From Clostridiales bacterium (GTDB taxonomy: Bacteria; Bacillota; Clostridia; Lachnospirales; Lachnospiraceae), in assembly GCA_012520655.1 (NCBI GenBank), contig JAAYNW010000008.1, forward strand, positions 1-64,000: a stretch of DNA of 64,000 bases, in the 5' to 3' direction. A program made the translations under genes and the position numbers. The notes under the pieces are model-generated. The model did not search any database. It worked only from the letters and a program-made list of their open reading frames with translations, and had not been told where the DNA came from. Shown here piece by piece: positions 1 to 11,828 of this stretch. The first letter of the stretch is position 1, and every line of letters starts with the position of its first letter.

Positions 1-1348
1 AAGCTTCTTCGGAAGTAGCGTTTCCGAGGAAAATATCTACCATGGCGTTATCGAAAACATCTCCTGCTTCCACACTTGCCAAAGACTCGTTGTAAAATCC
101 GAAGGTACCTGTCATGCTGGAAAGAATATCCTGTACATAAGATAACTGCGCCGGTGCTTTATCGTAATCAATTTCCACATTATTTACAACCGGAATCTTT
201 CCTCCTACTTCCGCCGTATATTTCTGTGCTGTTTCATCTGTAAAATATTTCATCAATGCAATTACCGCATCCGGATGTTCTGTCGAAGAGCTCATAACAA
301 GATTATCAGTCTTAACAATCATACGATTCGGATCCGCTCCTCCCGTAACTGCCGGGAACTGGAACACACCGCATTTAGGTTCGAAGTCAGGATTATTTCC
401 ATTAATCTGTCCGATAGCCCAAGAACCTTGAATCAACATTGCTGCTTCACCGTTATAAAAAGCTGCAGTTGCCTGATCATTGGAATCGCCTGCTGCCGTC
501 GCCTGGAAATATTGAGATAATTCTTTCAGCTTATTACCCGCATCGATAAAGGTAGGATCGGTCCACTCCATCTGATGATCCGCAATATTCTGAAGATTAT
601 CGGGGCCGCCTACACGGTCACAAAGATATCCGGCAACCATGGAAAGACACCATGCTGTTCCTGCTGAACAAGAGATTGGGGTATATCCGGCATCTTTAAT
701 TTTCTGACAGGTCTCTAACAATTCATCATAGGTAGTAGGAACCTTCGCTCCTGCTTTTTCGAATATTTCCGTATTATAGAAAACGCATGCAGCTGCAAAG
801 TTTGTCGGAACGGCCATTATTTTTCCATCATATGTAATTCTTTCAAAAATTCCCCCGCTGAAAGTATCATACCAATCCTTCTCCTGATTTGTAAGAATGT
901 CCGTTAAATCAGCAGCAACACCCGCATCCACATACTGTGTCAGATTAGGACCCGGATTACACGTGAATAAGTCCGGTGTATCCTTTGCTGCGATCAGAGC
1001 ATTCAATTTTGTATCATATTCTTCCAGATTAGTCGTGATAACTTTTACATGATAAGTGCCTGCATAGTCATTATTAAACCTGTCGATGACTTCTTTATAA
1101 CCTTTTGTGATTAAATCCTCCGTCGCCTCAAGGTCATCCCAAAACATCCATGTAATTTCTACTTCTTTTCCGGTTGAAGCCGTTTCAGTTTTCGCCGTAT
1201 CTGTACTCTTCGTGCTGCTCTCTGTCTGTTCCGTACTTGTAGTACTTGCAGTACTTGTGCTTCCCGTATCGGTAGATACTCCACAGCCTGACAGAAGACT
1301 TACAGCCATTCCAACCGACAGTAACAATGACAATAATTTTTTCTTCAT
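1..1348 (-). CDS. ABC transporter extracellular sugar-binding lipoprotein (partial, C-terminus outside window)
   Basis: Reading the minus strand from 1348 gives a typical family 1 extracellular solute-binding protein that captures sugars outside the cell for an ABC importer. It starts MKKKLLSLLLSVGMAVS with a lipobox LSGC, so Cys22 should be lipidated; a Ser/Thr-rich linker follows, then EVEITWMFWDDLEATE at the start of the binding fold. Later parts fit the family (PDLFTCNPGPN, AMLIQGSWAIGQ). The ATG at 1348 has GGGAGG upstream. The ORF stays open to the left edge, so the C-terminus and probably the permease genes lie outside. It is not in the ORF track because it lacks a stop in the window. 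The AraC regulator and GH43 enzyme next to it suggest a plant-polysaccharide oligosaccharide as substrate; that is inference. Confidence 0.88.
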   Translation of the reverse strand, partial: MKKKLLSLLLSVGMAVSLLSGCGVSTDTGSTSTASTTSTEQTESSTKSTDTAKTETASTGKEVEITWMFWDDLEATEDLITKGYKEVIDRFNNDYAGTYHVKVITTNLEEYDTKLNALIAAKDTPDLFTCNPGPNLTQYVDAGVAADLTDILTNQEKDWYDTFSGGIFERITYDGKIMAVPTNFAAACVFYNTEIFEKAGAKVPTTYDELLETCQKIKDAGYTPISCSAGTAWCLSMVAGYLCDRVGGPDNLQNIADHQMEWTDPTFIDAGNKLKELSQYFQATAAGDSNDQATAAFYNGEAAMLIQGSWAIGQINGNNPDFEPKCGVFQFPAVTGGADPNRMIVKTDNLVMSSSTEHPDAVIALMKYFTDETAQKYTAEVGGKIPVVNNVEIDYDKAPAQLSYVQDILSSMTGTFGFYNESLASVEAGDVFDNAMVDIFLGNATSEEA

Positions 1349-1492
1349 TTACTTTTCCTCCCTATTAATTTAATTTTGTAACCGTAGTTTCATTTTAAAA
1401 TGTTATTTTGGTTACTTAATATCGGGTAACTTTGTAACCTTAAGATAACACACTATTTTTTTACTTTCTTTCTAATAATTGCCTTGTGATTA

Positions 1493-1506
1493 TTAATTAT
1501 TGCTAT
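1493..1506 (+). promoter_or_regulatory. Candidate AraC operator, copy 1 (TTAATTATTGCTAT)
   Basis: A 14-base motif that recurs at 1670-1683 (opposite strand, one mismatch) and 4211-4224 (one mismatch). All three lie in intergenic DNA flanking the araC-like gene and its neighbours, as expected for sites bound by the adjacent regulator. Binding is inferred, not shown. Confidence 0.4.
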
Positions 1507-1669
1507 TTTATTTATATCATAATTATAAATAGTGTCAAAATATACTATTTTTATAGTTAATTATACAACATATTTAACAAATAAAATTTATTTATGGATT
1601 AATATGTTTACTTTTTTACCTAGTATTGCTACTATTTTAGTAAATCATTTGATGTTTATAATTAACATA

Positions 1670-1683
1670 ATAGCAACAATTAA
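1670..1683 (-). promoter_or_regulatory. Candidate AraC operator, copy 2 (TTAATTGTTGCTAT)
   Basis: Inverted copy of the 1493-1506 motif with one mismatch, about 85 bases upstream of the AraC-type gene, a position suited to autoregulation. Confidence 0.4.
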
Positions 1684-1766
1684 CTTTTAATAATTGTTAT
1701 TATACATCATTTTAGATATGGATTTATAAATGATTAAATAAAATGGGGGAAAGGAAGTATGAAGGA

Positions 1767-2627
1767 ATGATTGAGAATTTAAAAGGTATTTTTGAAACGG
1801 TAAATTTTAAAGAAAATACTAATTTAAGACTTTATGATAATGATGAATATGAAGACTATCCGCCCCACTGGCACACTCCTCTTGAGATTATTATGCCCAC
1901 GGAAAATATATATACTGTCGTTTGCTGTGAACGTACCTTCGTACTTCGGGAAGGCGATATTATTCTTATCTGTCCCTGCTGTCTCCATACCTTGTATGCA
2001 CCGGAACAGGGAAGGCGGATTATTTTCCAGCCCGATATATCCGTACTCAGAGAAATAAGGGAATTGGATACCGTACTGTCCATCTTATCTCCTGTTATTG
2101 TCATAACCCCGGAGGAGTATCCTCAGATTCATCCTCAAATTCAGGCTTTGTTATTAGATATAAAAGATGAATATATAAGAAATACATCCCTTGCAGAAGC
2201 TGCTATTTACGGCAAACTTCTCTCCATTCTTATTATGATTGGGCGCAGCTATACGGAAAACAGGAGGAAATTTGACGTTACGAATAACAAGCAGCAGGAA
2301 TATACCGAAAAATTCATGTATATATGCGATTATATAAGCGCCCACTGCACGGATAATTTAACTTTGGATGATGTGGCGAACCTTGCCGGATTCTCGAAAT
2401 TTCACTTTACAAGGCTTTTTAAGCAATTTACTAACGTATCTTTTTATAAATACTTGAATCAAAAAAGAATTGCTTCAGCAGAAAAGCTCCTTGCCAATCC
2501 TGAGTATACGATAACGGATGTAGCTCTGAATTCCGGGTTTTCCAGCCTTTCCTCATTTATTAGGATGTTCAAAATCATTAAAAACTGTACACCTACGGAA
2601 TTCAGAAACATGTATAGTATTTCATAG
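1767..2627 (+). CDS. AraC family transcriptional regulator
   Basis: An AraC/XylS-type DNA-binding regulator. The N-terminal half is cupin-like (HWHTPLEIIMPTE near residue 35) and should sense a sugar ligand. The last 100 residues carry two helix-turn-helix units: LTLDDVANLAGFSKFHFTRL and ITDVALNSGFSSLSSFIRMF followed by the family ending CTPTEFR. The ORF track begins at 1743, but ATG 1767 has AAGGAAG nine bases upstream while 1743 has no ribosome binding site, so I chose 1767 (286 aa). It probably controls the divergent sugar-binding protein, the convergent GH43 gene and the esterase through the shared 14-bp motif. Its stop overlaps the 3' end of the GH43 gene by six bases. Confidence 0.9.
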   Translation: MIENLKGIFETVNFKENTNLRLYDNDEYEDYPPHWHTPLEIIMPTENIYTVVCCERTFVLREGDIILICPCCLHTLYAPEQGRRIIFQPDISVLREIRELDTVLSILSPVIVITPEEYPQIHPQIQALLLDIKDEYIRNTSLAEAAIYGKLLSILIMIGRSYTENRRKFDVTNNKQQEYTEKFMYICDYISAHCTDNLTLDDVANLAGFSKFHFTRLFKQFTNVSFYKYLNQKRIASAEKLLANPEYTITDVALNSGFSSLSSFIRMFKIIKNCTPTEFRNMYSIS

Positions 2628-4148
2628 AATTAATTCCGAAAAACGGGCATAATTGCTACTATGGGTATCATGATTAGATGTCGCATAGATACCCATAGTA
2701 CAGCCTACAAAACCGCCGGCAGCCTCTGAGGTAAGACGGCGGATATCTATATTCATCAATTTATTTCCTTCTGCCATGCAAATAAGCTCCAACCCCTTTA
2801 GATGCATTTTTAGTCTATGAGCATTTCTATTTATTTCATCCTGAAATAGAACAATTTCTTTTCCTTCTTCCACCTTAACAATCTTTATGCTTTGACCTTC
2901 CTCATTGCCGCTTGATACCGTTATAACAAATCTCACATAATTATTTTCATCGTGTAAATAAATAAGCCCCGCCTCTTGATTGTTGCAAGGTGTGAATTCT
3001 ATCATTGTTTCCATATGAAAATCCATAGAAGTAACCCTTGTTCCTATATAAGCGGGAGATAAATCATCCGACATACATTGAGGCAAAGTCTTAAGCGCAA
3101 TTTTTCCGTTTTCTTCAACCTCATACATACCTTTTTCGGGAAAGCGAAAAAAAATACATCTTTTATCGAGCGGGTTTTTCCATTTAATATTTTTCTCATC
3201 TTCACATAAGTTCTGTTCTGAATCTATTTGATCTCCGGAAACCTCTTGAATATCTCTAAGCTTTCCTTCTCCCGGATTAACTATAGGCCAATTATTTTCC
3301 CATACAAGTTCTGCAAAAAATGTCTCTCGTCCGAGGGGTGCATATCCTTCTTTAGGCCTCGTTCCAAGCATCACGATATACCACTGTCCATTCGGCGTCT
3401 CAACAATATCTCCATGTCCGACATTCTGCACCTTTGCATTGTGACCAAGATGCCTATGAGTAAGAATAGGGTTATAAGGACAAGGCTCATAAGGGCCGAA
3501 TAATCTTCTACTTCTAGCTATGCATATACTATGCTCGTAAGCTGTTCCGCCTTCCGCAATTAGTACATAATAATAATCTCCTCTTTTATATAAATGGGGA
3601 CCTTCCGCCCAAACAGCATTTTTAAATGCTCCGTCCCACACTACATGAACCTCTCCAGTCAGTTCTCCTTTATTTAAATCCAGCTTCTGTATCCATATTT
3701 CACAATCACCATAATACTTTGCATCTTTTTTTCCACGTTGTCCTATATAATAGCAATCGTTACCTTCAAAAAATAAACTGGGATCTATACCCTCCGCATC
3801 TTTTAAGTAAATAGGATCGGACCAAGGACCCTCCGGCTTTTCTGCCGTTACGTAAAAATTACCTCCTCCCGACACATTTGTCGTAATCATGTAATAAGTT
3901 TCTTTATAATAACGAATGCACGGCGCATATATACCATGAGACATCTTGACCCCCTTCAGTCTAAGCTGCTCCTCACGTTCCAGCACATGTCCTATCTGCT
4001 TCCAGTGTATCAAATCTCTGCTATGAAAAACCGGAACTCCCGGAGCATAAGAAAATGTAGAATTTACAATATAATAATCATTTCCGACTCTGCAAATTGA
4101 CGGGTCTGGATAAAAGCCTTTCAACAACGGATTATAAATATTTCCCAT
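2622..4148 (-). CDS. Glycoside hydrolase family 43 (beta-xylosidase / alpha-L-arabinofuranosidase type)
   Basis: An inverting glycosidase of family GH43. The N-terminal five-bladed propeller opens NPLLKGFYPDPSI, where the Asp in YPDPS is the general base. GIDPSLFF supplies the pKa-modulating Asp and AVWAEGPHLYKR the general-acid Glu. A C-terminal beta-sandwich (MIEFTPCNNQEAGLIYL) is the usual accessory domain of xylosidase-like members. No signal peptide is seen, so it acts in the cytoplasm on imported xylo- or arabino-oligosaccharides. ATG 4148 follows GGGAGGTAAGG and is preferred to the track start at 4181, giving 508 aa. Substrate cannot be fixed from sequence alone. Confidence 0.9.
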   Translation of the reverse strand: MGNIYNPLLKGFYPDPSICRVGNDYYIVNSTFSYAPGVPVFHSRDLIHWKQIGHVLEREEQLRLKGVKMSHGIYAPCIRYYKETYYMITTNVSGGGNFYVTAEKPEGPWSDPIYLKDAEGIDPSLFFEGNDCYYIGQRGKKDAKYYGDCEIWIQKLDLNKGELTGEVHVVWDGAFKNAVWAEGPHLYKRGDYYYVLIAEGGTAYEHSICIARSRRLFGPYEPCPYNPILTHRHLGHNAKVQNVGHGDIVETPNGQWYIVMLGTRPKEGYAPLGRETFFAELVWENNWPIVNPGEGKLRDIQEVSGDQIDSEQNLCEDEKNIKWKNPLDKRCIFFRFPEKGMYEVEENGKIALKTLPQCMSDDLSPAYIGTRVTSMDFHMETMIEFTPCNNQEAGLIYLHDENNYVRFVITVSSGNEEGQSIKIVKVEEGKEIVLFQDEINRNAHRLKMHLKGLELICMAEGNKLMNIDIRRLTSEAAGGFVGCTMGIYATSNHDTHSSNYARFSELIL

Positions 4149-4408
4149 CCTTACCTCCCATTTGATTTCTGCTTTATACAATTATAGTCTATCATTTATT
4201 GCTTTACTATTTAATTATTGCTCTGCTTCTCTCAATTATTGTGTTTTATAGAAAAATTAGTATATAATGCTTATAAATAAAAGTCTCAAACCACAATATT
4301 TTGATTTTGTACACTTATTAACTCTTATTAACAATTGTGAAATTCTCTCAACTTGCTTGTTTTACAATTACATAATTATTTATTAATCATAAGGAGATAG
4401 AATTCAAA
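4149..4408. promoter_or_regulatory. Divergent promoter region of GH43 and esterase genes
   Basis: A 260-base AT-rich gap between divergent genes. It contains ATTTATTGCTTTACT (4194-4208) directly followed by TTAATTATTGCTCT (4211-4224), a direct repeat of the motif also present on both sides of the AraC start, and CAATTATTGTG (4233-4243). This arrangement suits an AraC dimer binding direct repeats. Confidence 0.45.
4211..4224 (+). promoter_or_regulatory. Candidate AraC operator, copy 3 (TTAATTATTGCTCT)
   Basis: Third copy of the 14-base motif, one mismatch from copy 1, between the divergent GH43 and esterase genes; a weaker half-copy ends three bases upstream. Confidence 0.4.
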
Positions 4409-5977
4409 ATGAAAAAAGACACAAATTACTTAACTGTAGCTTCTATATTTCAATCGCATATGGTAATTCAACGAGACAAGCCTATTGTTATATGGGGAAA
4501 TGCTCCGGACCTTTCGAATATTACCGTTAATTTCTGTGGCAGTACCTATACTGCTGCAGTAACGGATCAAAAATGGCGCTGTGTCCTTCCTTCTATGGAT
4601 GCCGGAGAAGGGTATACGATTACTATATCCTGCAGCCATGAGGATACAAGCCCCATTATTTTAGAGGGCATTTCCATAGGCGATATTTGGCTTGCCTGCG
4701 GGCAATCGAATATGGAATTTCATTTACGCTATGATGAGGATTGGGAAAATGTAAGAAACTATGAAAAAAATTCGAAAATACATATGTATAACGTTCCTCA
4801 GCTCGCTTTTGAAGGGCATAAGAAAGATACTAAGGGATATGGTATATGGTTTTATGAAGGTGAATGCGGATTTGAAACATTTTCCGCACCCGGTTATTCC
4901 TTTGCCAGACATGTACAGCCTCATATAAATGTTCCAATCGGTATTATCGGATGTAACTGGGGTGGATCTACCGCTTCTGCCTGGTTGGAGGAAGATTATC
5001 TCTCGAGAGAACCTTTATCTGTTTATTTGAAGGAATACGAAGAAGCGATAAAAGATATTTCTTTAGAGGAATTGAAGAAAAGAAGTATGGAGGCTTATGC
5101 CTTTGAAGAATCTCAGAAGCATGCGGAGGATTTTATGCCTTTAATGTATGGACGGGATGAAAAATGGCAACAGGAATATATGAAAGAACATGAAAATGAT
5201 GCTTTTGTTCCGATGGGTCCATGGAATATTAATAGACCATCCGGATTATATCATCAAATGCTGGAGCCGCTTATTCCATTTTCCATTAAGGGTGTGTTAT
5301 GGTATCAGGGGGAATCCGATGCTGCACATGCAGACATATATGATAAGCTATTTTCTTCTCTTATTGACTGCTGGAGAAGAAAATGGAAAGATAACTTTCC
5401 GTTCCTGTTTGTCCAGCTTGCTCCTTTTAAAAAATGGCTCGCCTGTGATGCTACCGGTTATCCTGAGGTACGGCAGAAACAGGAAATCGTAAGTAAAACT
5501 GTTACGAATACCGCAATGGCAAGTATTATGGATATAGGCTCCTATTACGATATTCATCCGAAGAAAAAAATGGAAGTAGGAAGACGCCTTGCCCTTCTTG
5601 CACGCGGCAAAGTATATGGAGAAAATATATTGTGCGAATCTCCCGAATTGGAAAAAGCAGAAAGAAAAGATAATCAGATTATTTTATCCTTTCTTCATTG
5701 TGGACAATCAGGGGATAAAAGCGGATTATATATAATGGATAAAACTTATAATTCCATTATGGCAGATAACCATGACGTTAATGGCTTCTTAATCATGCAA
5801 AATAATGAAAAAATCCCTATTGATTCGATAGAAATCAAAGGAAATCATATTCTCTTGAATTTTAAAGATCTGAAAGATACTCCGTGTACAATATTCTTTG
5901 CATGGGAGGAATACGTGGAAGTAAATGTCTTCAATGCAGCAGGACTTCCTTTAAAACCTTTTGAATGTACCATATAA
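4409..5977 (+). CDS. SGNH-type carbohydrate acetylesterase (sialate O-acetylesterase family)
   Basis: A 522-aa serine esterase of the SASA/sialate 9-O-acetylesterase family, which removes acetyl groups from sugars. IWLACGQSNMEF carries the nucleophile Ser of the GDS/GQS block, VLWYQGESDA is the second family block, and YYDIHPKKKMEVG supplies the Asp-His pair. The first 90 residues look like the N-terminal jelly-roll domain (HMVIQRDKPIVIWG). There is no signal peptide, so acetylated oligosaccharides are probably deacetylated inside the cell. ATG 4409 follows AAGGAGA. With GH43 and the sugar transporter next door, acetylated xylan fragments are a more likely substrate than sialic acid, but this is inference. 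Confidence 0.87.
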   Translation: MKKDTNYLTVASIFQSHMVIQRDKPIVIWGNAPDLSNITVNFCGSTYTAAVTDQKWRCVLPSMDAGEGYTITISCSHEDTSPIILEGISIGDIWLACGQSNMEFHLRYDEDWENVRNYEKNSKIHMYNVPQLAFEGHKKDTKGYGIWFYEGECGFETFSAPGYSFARHVQPHINVPIGIIGCNWGGSTASAWLEEDYLSREPLSVYLKEYEEAIKDISLEELKKRSMEAYAFEESQKHAEDFMPLMYGRDEKWQQEYMKEHENDAFVPMGPWNINRPSGLYHQMLEPLIPFSIKGVLWYQGESDAAHADIYDKLFSSLIDCWRRKWKDNFPFLFVQLAPFKKWLACDATGYPEVRQKQEIVSKTVTNTAMASIMDIGSYYDIHPKKKMEVGRRLALLARGKVYGENILCESPELEKAERKDNQIILSFLHCGQSGDKSGLYIMDKTYNSIMADNHDVNGFLIMQNNEKIPIDSIEIKGNHILLNFKDLKDTPCTIFFAWEEYVEVNVFNAAGLPLKPFECTI

Positions 5978-6017
5978 CAATATTACATTTAATACAATAT
6001 CATTTGTACTGAATATT

Positions 6018-6058
6018 AAAGGTCCACCAAGAATTCAAGTCATTCTTGGTGGACTTTG
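6018..6058. terminator. Bidirectional terminator between esterase and gyrA
   Basis: GTCCACCAAGAAT (6022-6034) pairs perfectly with ATTCTTGGTGGAC (6042-6054) around a seven-base loop, flanked by AAA and TTT runs. It lies between the convergent ends of the esterase and gyrA and can serve both. Confidence 0.8.
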
Positions 6059-6093
6059 TCAATCTGGTTTGAATTTAATTATTATCAAAAGGA

Positions 6094-8676
6094 TTATTCT
6101 TCCGTTTCTTCTACAGGAAGAGTTATTTCTTCTTCCTCTTCAATGATTACCGGATGCTTTTCTTCTTCAGGAATATCCTCAAGCGCATCCTCAAGATTCT
6201 CAAATTCTTGATTGCCGTTAGAAACTTTTTCTCTTACTTTAGCAATTCTGGCAACTTTTACTCCTTCATCCAAGTTAATCATCTTAACGCCGGAAGTAAT
6301 TCTTCCCAAGGTAGATATATCCTCCATCCGAAGCTGAATGATAATGCCAAGCGTAGTGATCATCATAATTTCATGACTGTCATTTACTGCTTTTACCCCT
6401 ACTACGTATCCGGTCTTTTCTGTAATCTTGTAACACTTTACACCTTTACCGCCTCGTTTTTGAACGCTGAACTCTTCCAGATAAGTACGTTTACCCATTC
6501 CGTTCTCTGATACAATGAGCAAAGAATCGCCCTGATGGTCGAGCTGCATTCCTACTACTTCGTCCCCATCGTTTAAGTTCATACCTATGACACCCATAGA
6601 AGTTCTTCCTGTTGCCCTTACATCGGTTTCTTTGAATCTAATGCATATACCATGCTTTGTAACGAGGAAAATTTCCGTATTTGAATCCGTAATTTTTACT
6701 TCAATCAATTCATCGTCTTCTCTGAGGTTAATGGCAGCAAGTCCGTTCTTTCTTACATTACTGTATTCCATAATATGAGTTTTCTTCACAATACCTTTTC
6801 TCGTCACCATGAAGAGATTTTTATTTTCCTCATAATCTTTAACCGGTATAATAGCAGAAATCTTTTCTCCCGGATTCAACTGCAGCAAATTAATAATTGC
6901 AGTTCCCCTCGCTGTCCTTCCGGCTTCCGGAATTTCATAAGCCTTCAGTCTATAGACACGCCCGAAGTTGGTAAAGAACATGATATAATGGTGGGTTGTA
7001 GTCATAAGAAGGTCTTCAATGAAATCTTCCTCTATTGTCTGCATTCCCTTAATTCCCTTACCGCCGCGGTTCTGACTCTTGAAATTATCAATAGTCATAC
7101 GTTTGATATAGCCGAGGCTTGTCATGGCAATTACCGTATTATCCTTAGGTATCAGGTCTTCCATATTAATATCATAAACATCAAATCCTATAATACTTCT
7201 TCTTTCATCACCATATTTTTCAGCAATAATGGAAATTTCTTCTTTTATAACTCCAAGCAACAATTTTCTGTCAGCGAGAATAGCTTTCAGTTCTGTTATT
7301 TTTTGAAGTAATTCCTTATGTTCATTCTCTATCTTATCTCGTTCCAACCCGGTAAGAGTACGAAGTCTCATATCTACAATAGCCTGAGACTGCACATCGG
7401 AAAGACCAAAACGTTCTATTAAGCTTTGTTTTGCAACTTGTACATTTTCACTGCCCCTAATAATATTGATTACTTCATCTATATTATCAAGAGCGATAAG
7501 CAGACCCTGTAAAATATGATCTCTTTCTTCCGCTTTATTTAAATCATATTTTGTTCTTCTTGTTACTACTTCTTCCTGATGTGCCAGATAATTGGTAAGC
7601 ATATCCAGGATATTCATTACCTTCGGCTCATTGTTTACGAGAGCAAGCATAATGATACCAAAAGTATCCTGCATCTGTGTATGCTTATAAAGCTGATTCA
7701 TAATAACATTGGCATTAGCATCTCTTCGAAGCTCGATAACGATGCGCATACCTTCTCTGTCGGACTCATCCCGAAGATCAGTAATTCCGTCAATTTTCTT
7801 TAATTTAACGAGTTCGGCAATTTTTAAGATCAAATTAGCCTTGTTAACCATATAAGGAAGTTCCGTTACAATAATTCTGCTCTTTCCGCTGGAAAGTGTT
7901 TCTATATCCGTAACCGCGCGCACTCTTACTTTACCACGACCTGTACGGTAAGCTTCTTCACTTCCTCTCGTTCCGAGGATTATACCTCCGGTAGGAAAAT
8001 CAGGAGCCCTAACAATAGAAAGAATTTCTTCTATATCCGTATCTCTTTCTTCCTCTATTCTATTATCGATAATTTTAACAACGGCACTTATTACTTCACG
8101 AAGATTATGAGGAGGTATATTAGTAGCCATACCTACGGCAATACCTGTAGTACCGTTAACAAGAAGATTCGGGTAACGGCTGGGAAGTACTGAAGGTTCT
8201 CTTTCCGTCTCGTCGAAGTTGGGCAAAAAATCTACCGTATCCTTATTGATATCCGCAAGAAGCTCCATAGAAATCTTGGAAAGTCTTGCTTCCGTATAAC
8301 GCATAGCTGCCGCTCCGTCTCCGTCCACAGAGCCGAAGTTACCGTGTCCGTCTACAAGAGGGTAACGGGTAGACCACGGTTGCGCCATATTAACGAGCGC
8401 TCCATAGATAGAACTGTCACCGTGAGGGTGATATTTACCCATCGTATCACCGACAATACGCGCACTTTTTCTGTGCGGCTTGTCAGGACCGTTATTTAAT
8501 TCTATCATAGAGTACAGAACTCTTCGTTGTACCGGCTTCAAACCATCTCTTACATCGGGCAATGCGCGGGAAGCTATAACGCTCATGGCATAGTCTATAT
8601 AAGAGGTTTCCATAGTCTTTTTCAAATCCACATCATGAATTTTATCAAAGACTGTGTCTTGGATATTTTCTCCCAT
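6094..8676 (-). CDS. gyrA: DNA gyrase subunit A
   Basis: GyrA (860 aa) cuts and rejoins DNA in the A2B2 gyrase that adds negative supercoils. The N-terminal domain starts [20 protein letters not shown], with the catalytic Tyr in [11 protein letters not shown]. The C-terminal pinwheel carries the GyrA box [10 protein letters not shown] and a second copy QKRGGKGVK, separating it from ParC. An acidic tail ([15 protein letters not shown]) ends the protein. In the quinolone region [15 protein letters not shown], the position equal to E. coli Ser83 is Ser but that of Asp87 is Gly. ATG 8676 has GGAGATAA upstream. It is the last gene of the dnaA-side operon. Confidence 0.97.
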   Translation of the reverse strand: MGENIQDTVFDKIHDVDLKKTMETSYIDYAMSVIASRALPDVRDGLKPVQRRVLYSMIELNNGPDKPHRKSARIVGDTMGKYHPHGDSSIYGALVNMAQPWSTRYPLVDGHGNFGSVDGDGAAAMRYTEARLSKISMELLADINKDTVDFLPNFDETEREPSVLPSRYPNLLVNGTTGIAVGMATNIPPHNLREVISAVVKIIDNRIEEERDTDIEEILSIVRAPDFPTGGIILGTRGSEEAYRTGRGKVRVRAVTDIETLSSGKSRIIVTELPYMVNKANLILKIAELVKLKKIDGITDLRDESDREGMRIVIELRRDANANVIMNQLYKHTQMQDTFGIIMLALVNNEPKVMNILDMLTNYLAHQEEVVTRRTKYDLNKAEERDHILQGLLIALDNIDEVINIIRGSENVQVAKQSLIERFGLSDVQSQAIVDMRLRTLTGLERDKIENEHKELLQKITELKAILADRKLLLGVIKEEISIIAEKYGDERRSIIGFDVYDINMEDLIPKDNTVIAMTSLGYIKRMTIDNFKSQNRGGKGIKGMQTIEEDFIEDLLMTTTHHYIMFFTNFGRVYRLKAYEIPEAGRTARGTAIINLLQLNPGEKISAIIPVKDYEENKNLFMVTRKGIVKKTHIMEYSNVRKNGLAAINLREDDELIEVKITDSNTEIFLVTKHGICIRFKETDVRATGRTSMGVIGMNLNDGDEVVGMQLDHQGDSLLIVSENGMGKRTYLEEFSVQKRGGKGVKCYKITEKTGYVVGVKAVNDSHEIMMITTLGIIIQLRMEDISTLGRITSGVKMINLDEGVKVARIAKVREKVSNGNQEFENLEDALEDIPEEEKHPVIIEEEEEITLPVEETEE

Positions 8677-8712
8677 TTTTCATTATCTCCATTTCGTAAC
8701 TACAACATTTAA

Positions 8713-10701
<1,989 letters not shown>

Positions 10702-11784
10702 TCACAATTTCTCGACAGTTCCTTCCACTATTCTAAAAACTTTATTTATTTCAAATCTATTATTAACGAATTCATCCAGACCTGTACAGGTTATAATTGT
10801 CTGTATATCTCCTATACTGCTAAGCAAGTAATTCTGTCTGTTACTGTCAAGTTCCGAAAGTACATCATCGAGAAGAAGAACAGGAGTGTCCTTCGTAATT
10901 CTTTTTACTAATTCAATTTCGGATAATTTAAGAGAAAGAGCCGCTGTCCTCTGCTGCCCCTGAGAACCGAATTTACGAATATCTATATCTCCTACCATAA
11001 AGCAAAAATCATCTCTATGAGGCCCTACCGAAGTTTGCTTTAACCTAATATCCTTTTCCTGGCTGTTTTTCATTAATCTACCGAAATCATCTATTTCCAC
11101 ATCAGGCTCATATTTTACAACTAATTCTTCTTTATCTCCGGATAATTTTTTATGTATGTCATATATAATTTCATTGAGCTGTTCTACGAAAATACGGCGT
11201 CTTTCTATAATTTTACTTCCGAAAGAAACGAGCTGAGAATCCCATATATTCAATGTTTCTTTTAATTCTGGATTAAAATACATGTCTTTTAAAAGCTTAT
11301 TTCTTTGATTAACAATTTTATTATAATGATTAAGGTTATACAGATAAAAATTGTCCAACTGACATAGCTCTATATCTACAAATCTTCTTCTTTCAGCAGG
11401 TCCGTTTTTAATAATGCTTAAATCTTCGGGAGAAAAAAAGACGACGTTCAACAAACCTAAGAGGTCTGCAGCTTTTTTTATTTTCTGCCCATCAACTGCA
11501 ATCCCCTTTGATTTTTTTTTACGAAGATGCATATCTACTCTGTATTCAATTTCTTGTTTTTCAATATAAGTTCTTATATGAGATTCTTCAGAATCGAATT
11601 TTACAATATCCCTGTCTTTACTTCCCTTATGAGATTTTGTGGTTGCAGATAAATAAATGGCCTCCAGCACATTCGTTTTTCCTTGTGCATTGTCACCGTA
11701 CAGAATATTCGTTCCTTCACTGAACTTCAAATCAAGAAACTCATAATTTCTGAAATTCATAAGTTCCAACGATTTTATTATCAT
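10702..11784 (-). CDS. recF: DNA replication and repair protein RecF
   Basis: RecF (360 aa) is an SMC-like ATPase that helps RecOR load RecA at single-strand gaps. Walker A is GDNAQGKTNVLEAIY near residue 31, the signature GSQGQQRTAALSLKLSE near 277, and Walker B LLLDDVLSELDSNR near 306. Length and position between yaaA and gyrB match the standard Firmicutes order. Confidence 0.96.
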   Translation of the reverse strand: MIIKSLELMNFRNYEFLDLKFSEGTNILYGDNAQGKTNVLEAIYLSATTKSHKGSKDRDIVKFDSEESHIRTYIEKQEIEYRVDMHLRKKKSKGIAVDGQKIKKAADLLGLLNVVFFSPEDLSIIKNGPAERRRFVDIELCQLDNFYLYNLNHYNKIVNQRNKLLKDMYFNPELKETLNIWDSQLVSFGSKIIERRRIFVEQLNEIIYDIHKKLSGDKEELVVKYEPDVEIDDFGRLMKNSQEKDIRLKQTSVGPHRDDFCFMVGDIDIRKFGSQGQQRTAALSLKLSEIELVKRITKDTPVLLLDDVLSELDSNRQNYLLSSIGDIQTIITCTGLDEFVNNRFEINKVFRIVEGTVEKL

Positions 11785-11828
11785 TTTTACACCTTATTTT
11801 CCATAAACAGTAATTTTTATATAAAGCA

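Larger units (their letters stand above)
1349..1766. promoter_or_regulatory. Divergent promoter region between sugar-binding protein and AraC regulator
   Basis: This 418-base AT-rich gap holds the divergent promoters of the two sugar-module genes. Near the binding-protein start there is a cluster of GTAACC/GGTTAC/GGTAAC elements (1378-1383, 1410-1415, 1425-1430, 1434-1439). Further in are two copies of a 14-base motif, TTAATTATTGCTAT at 1493-1506 and its inverted form TTAATTGTTGCTAT at 1670-1683, which also occurs before the esterase gene at 4211. I could not fix a -35/-10 pair with confidence. Confidence 0.5.
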
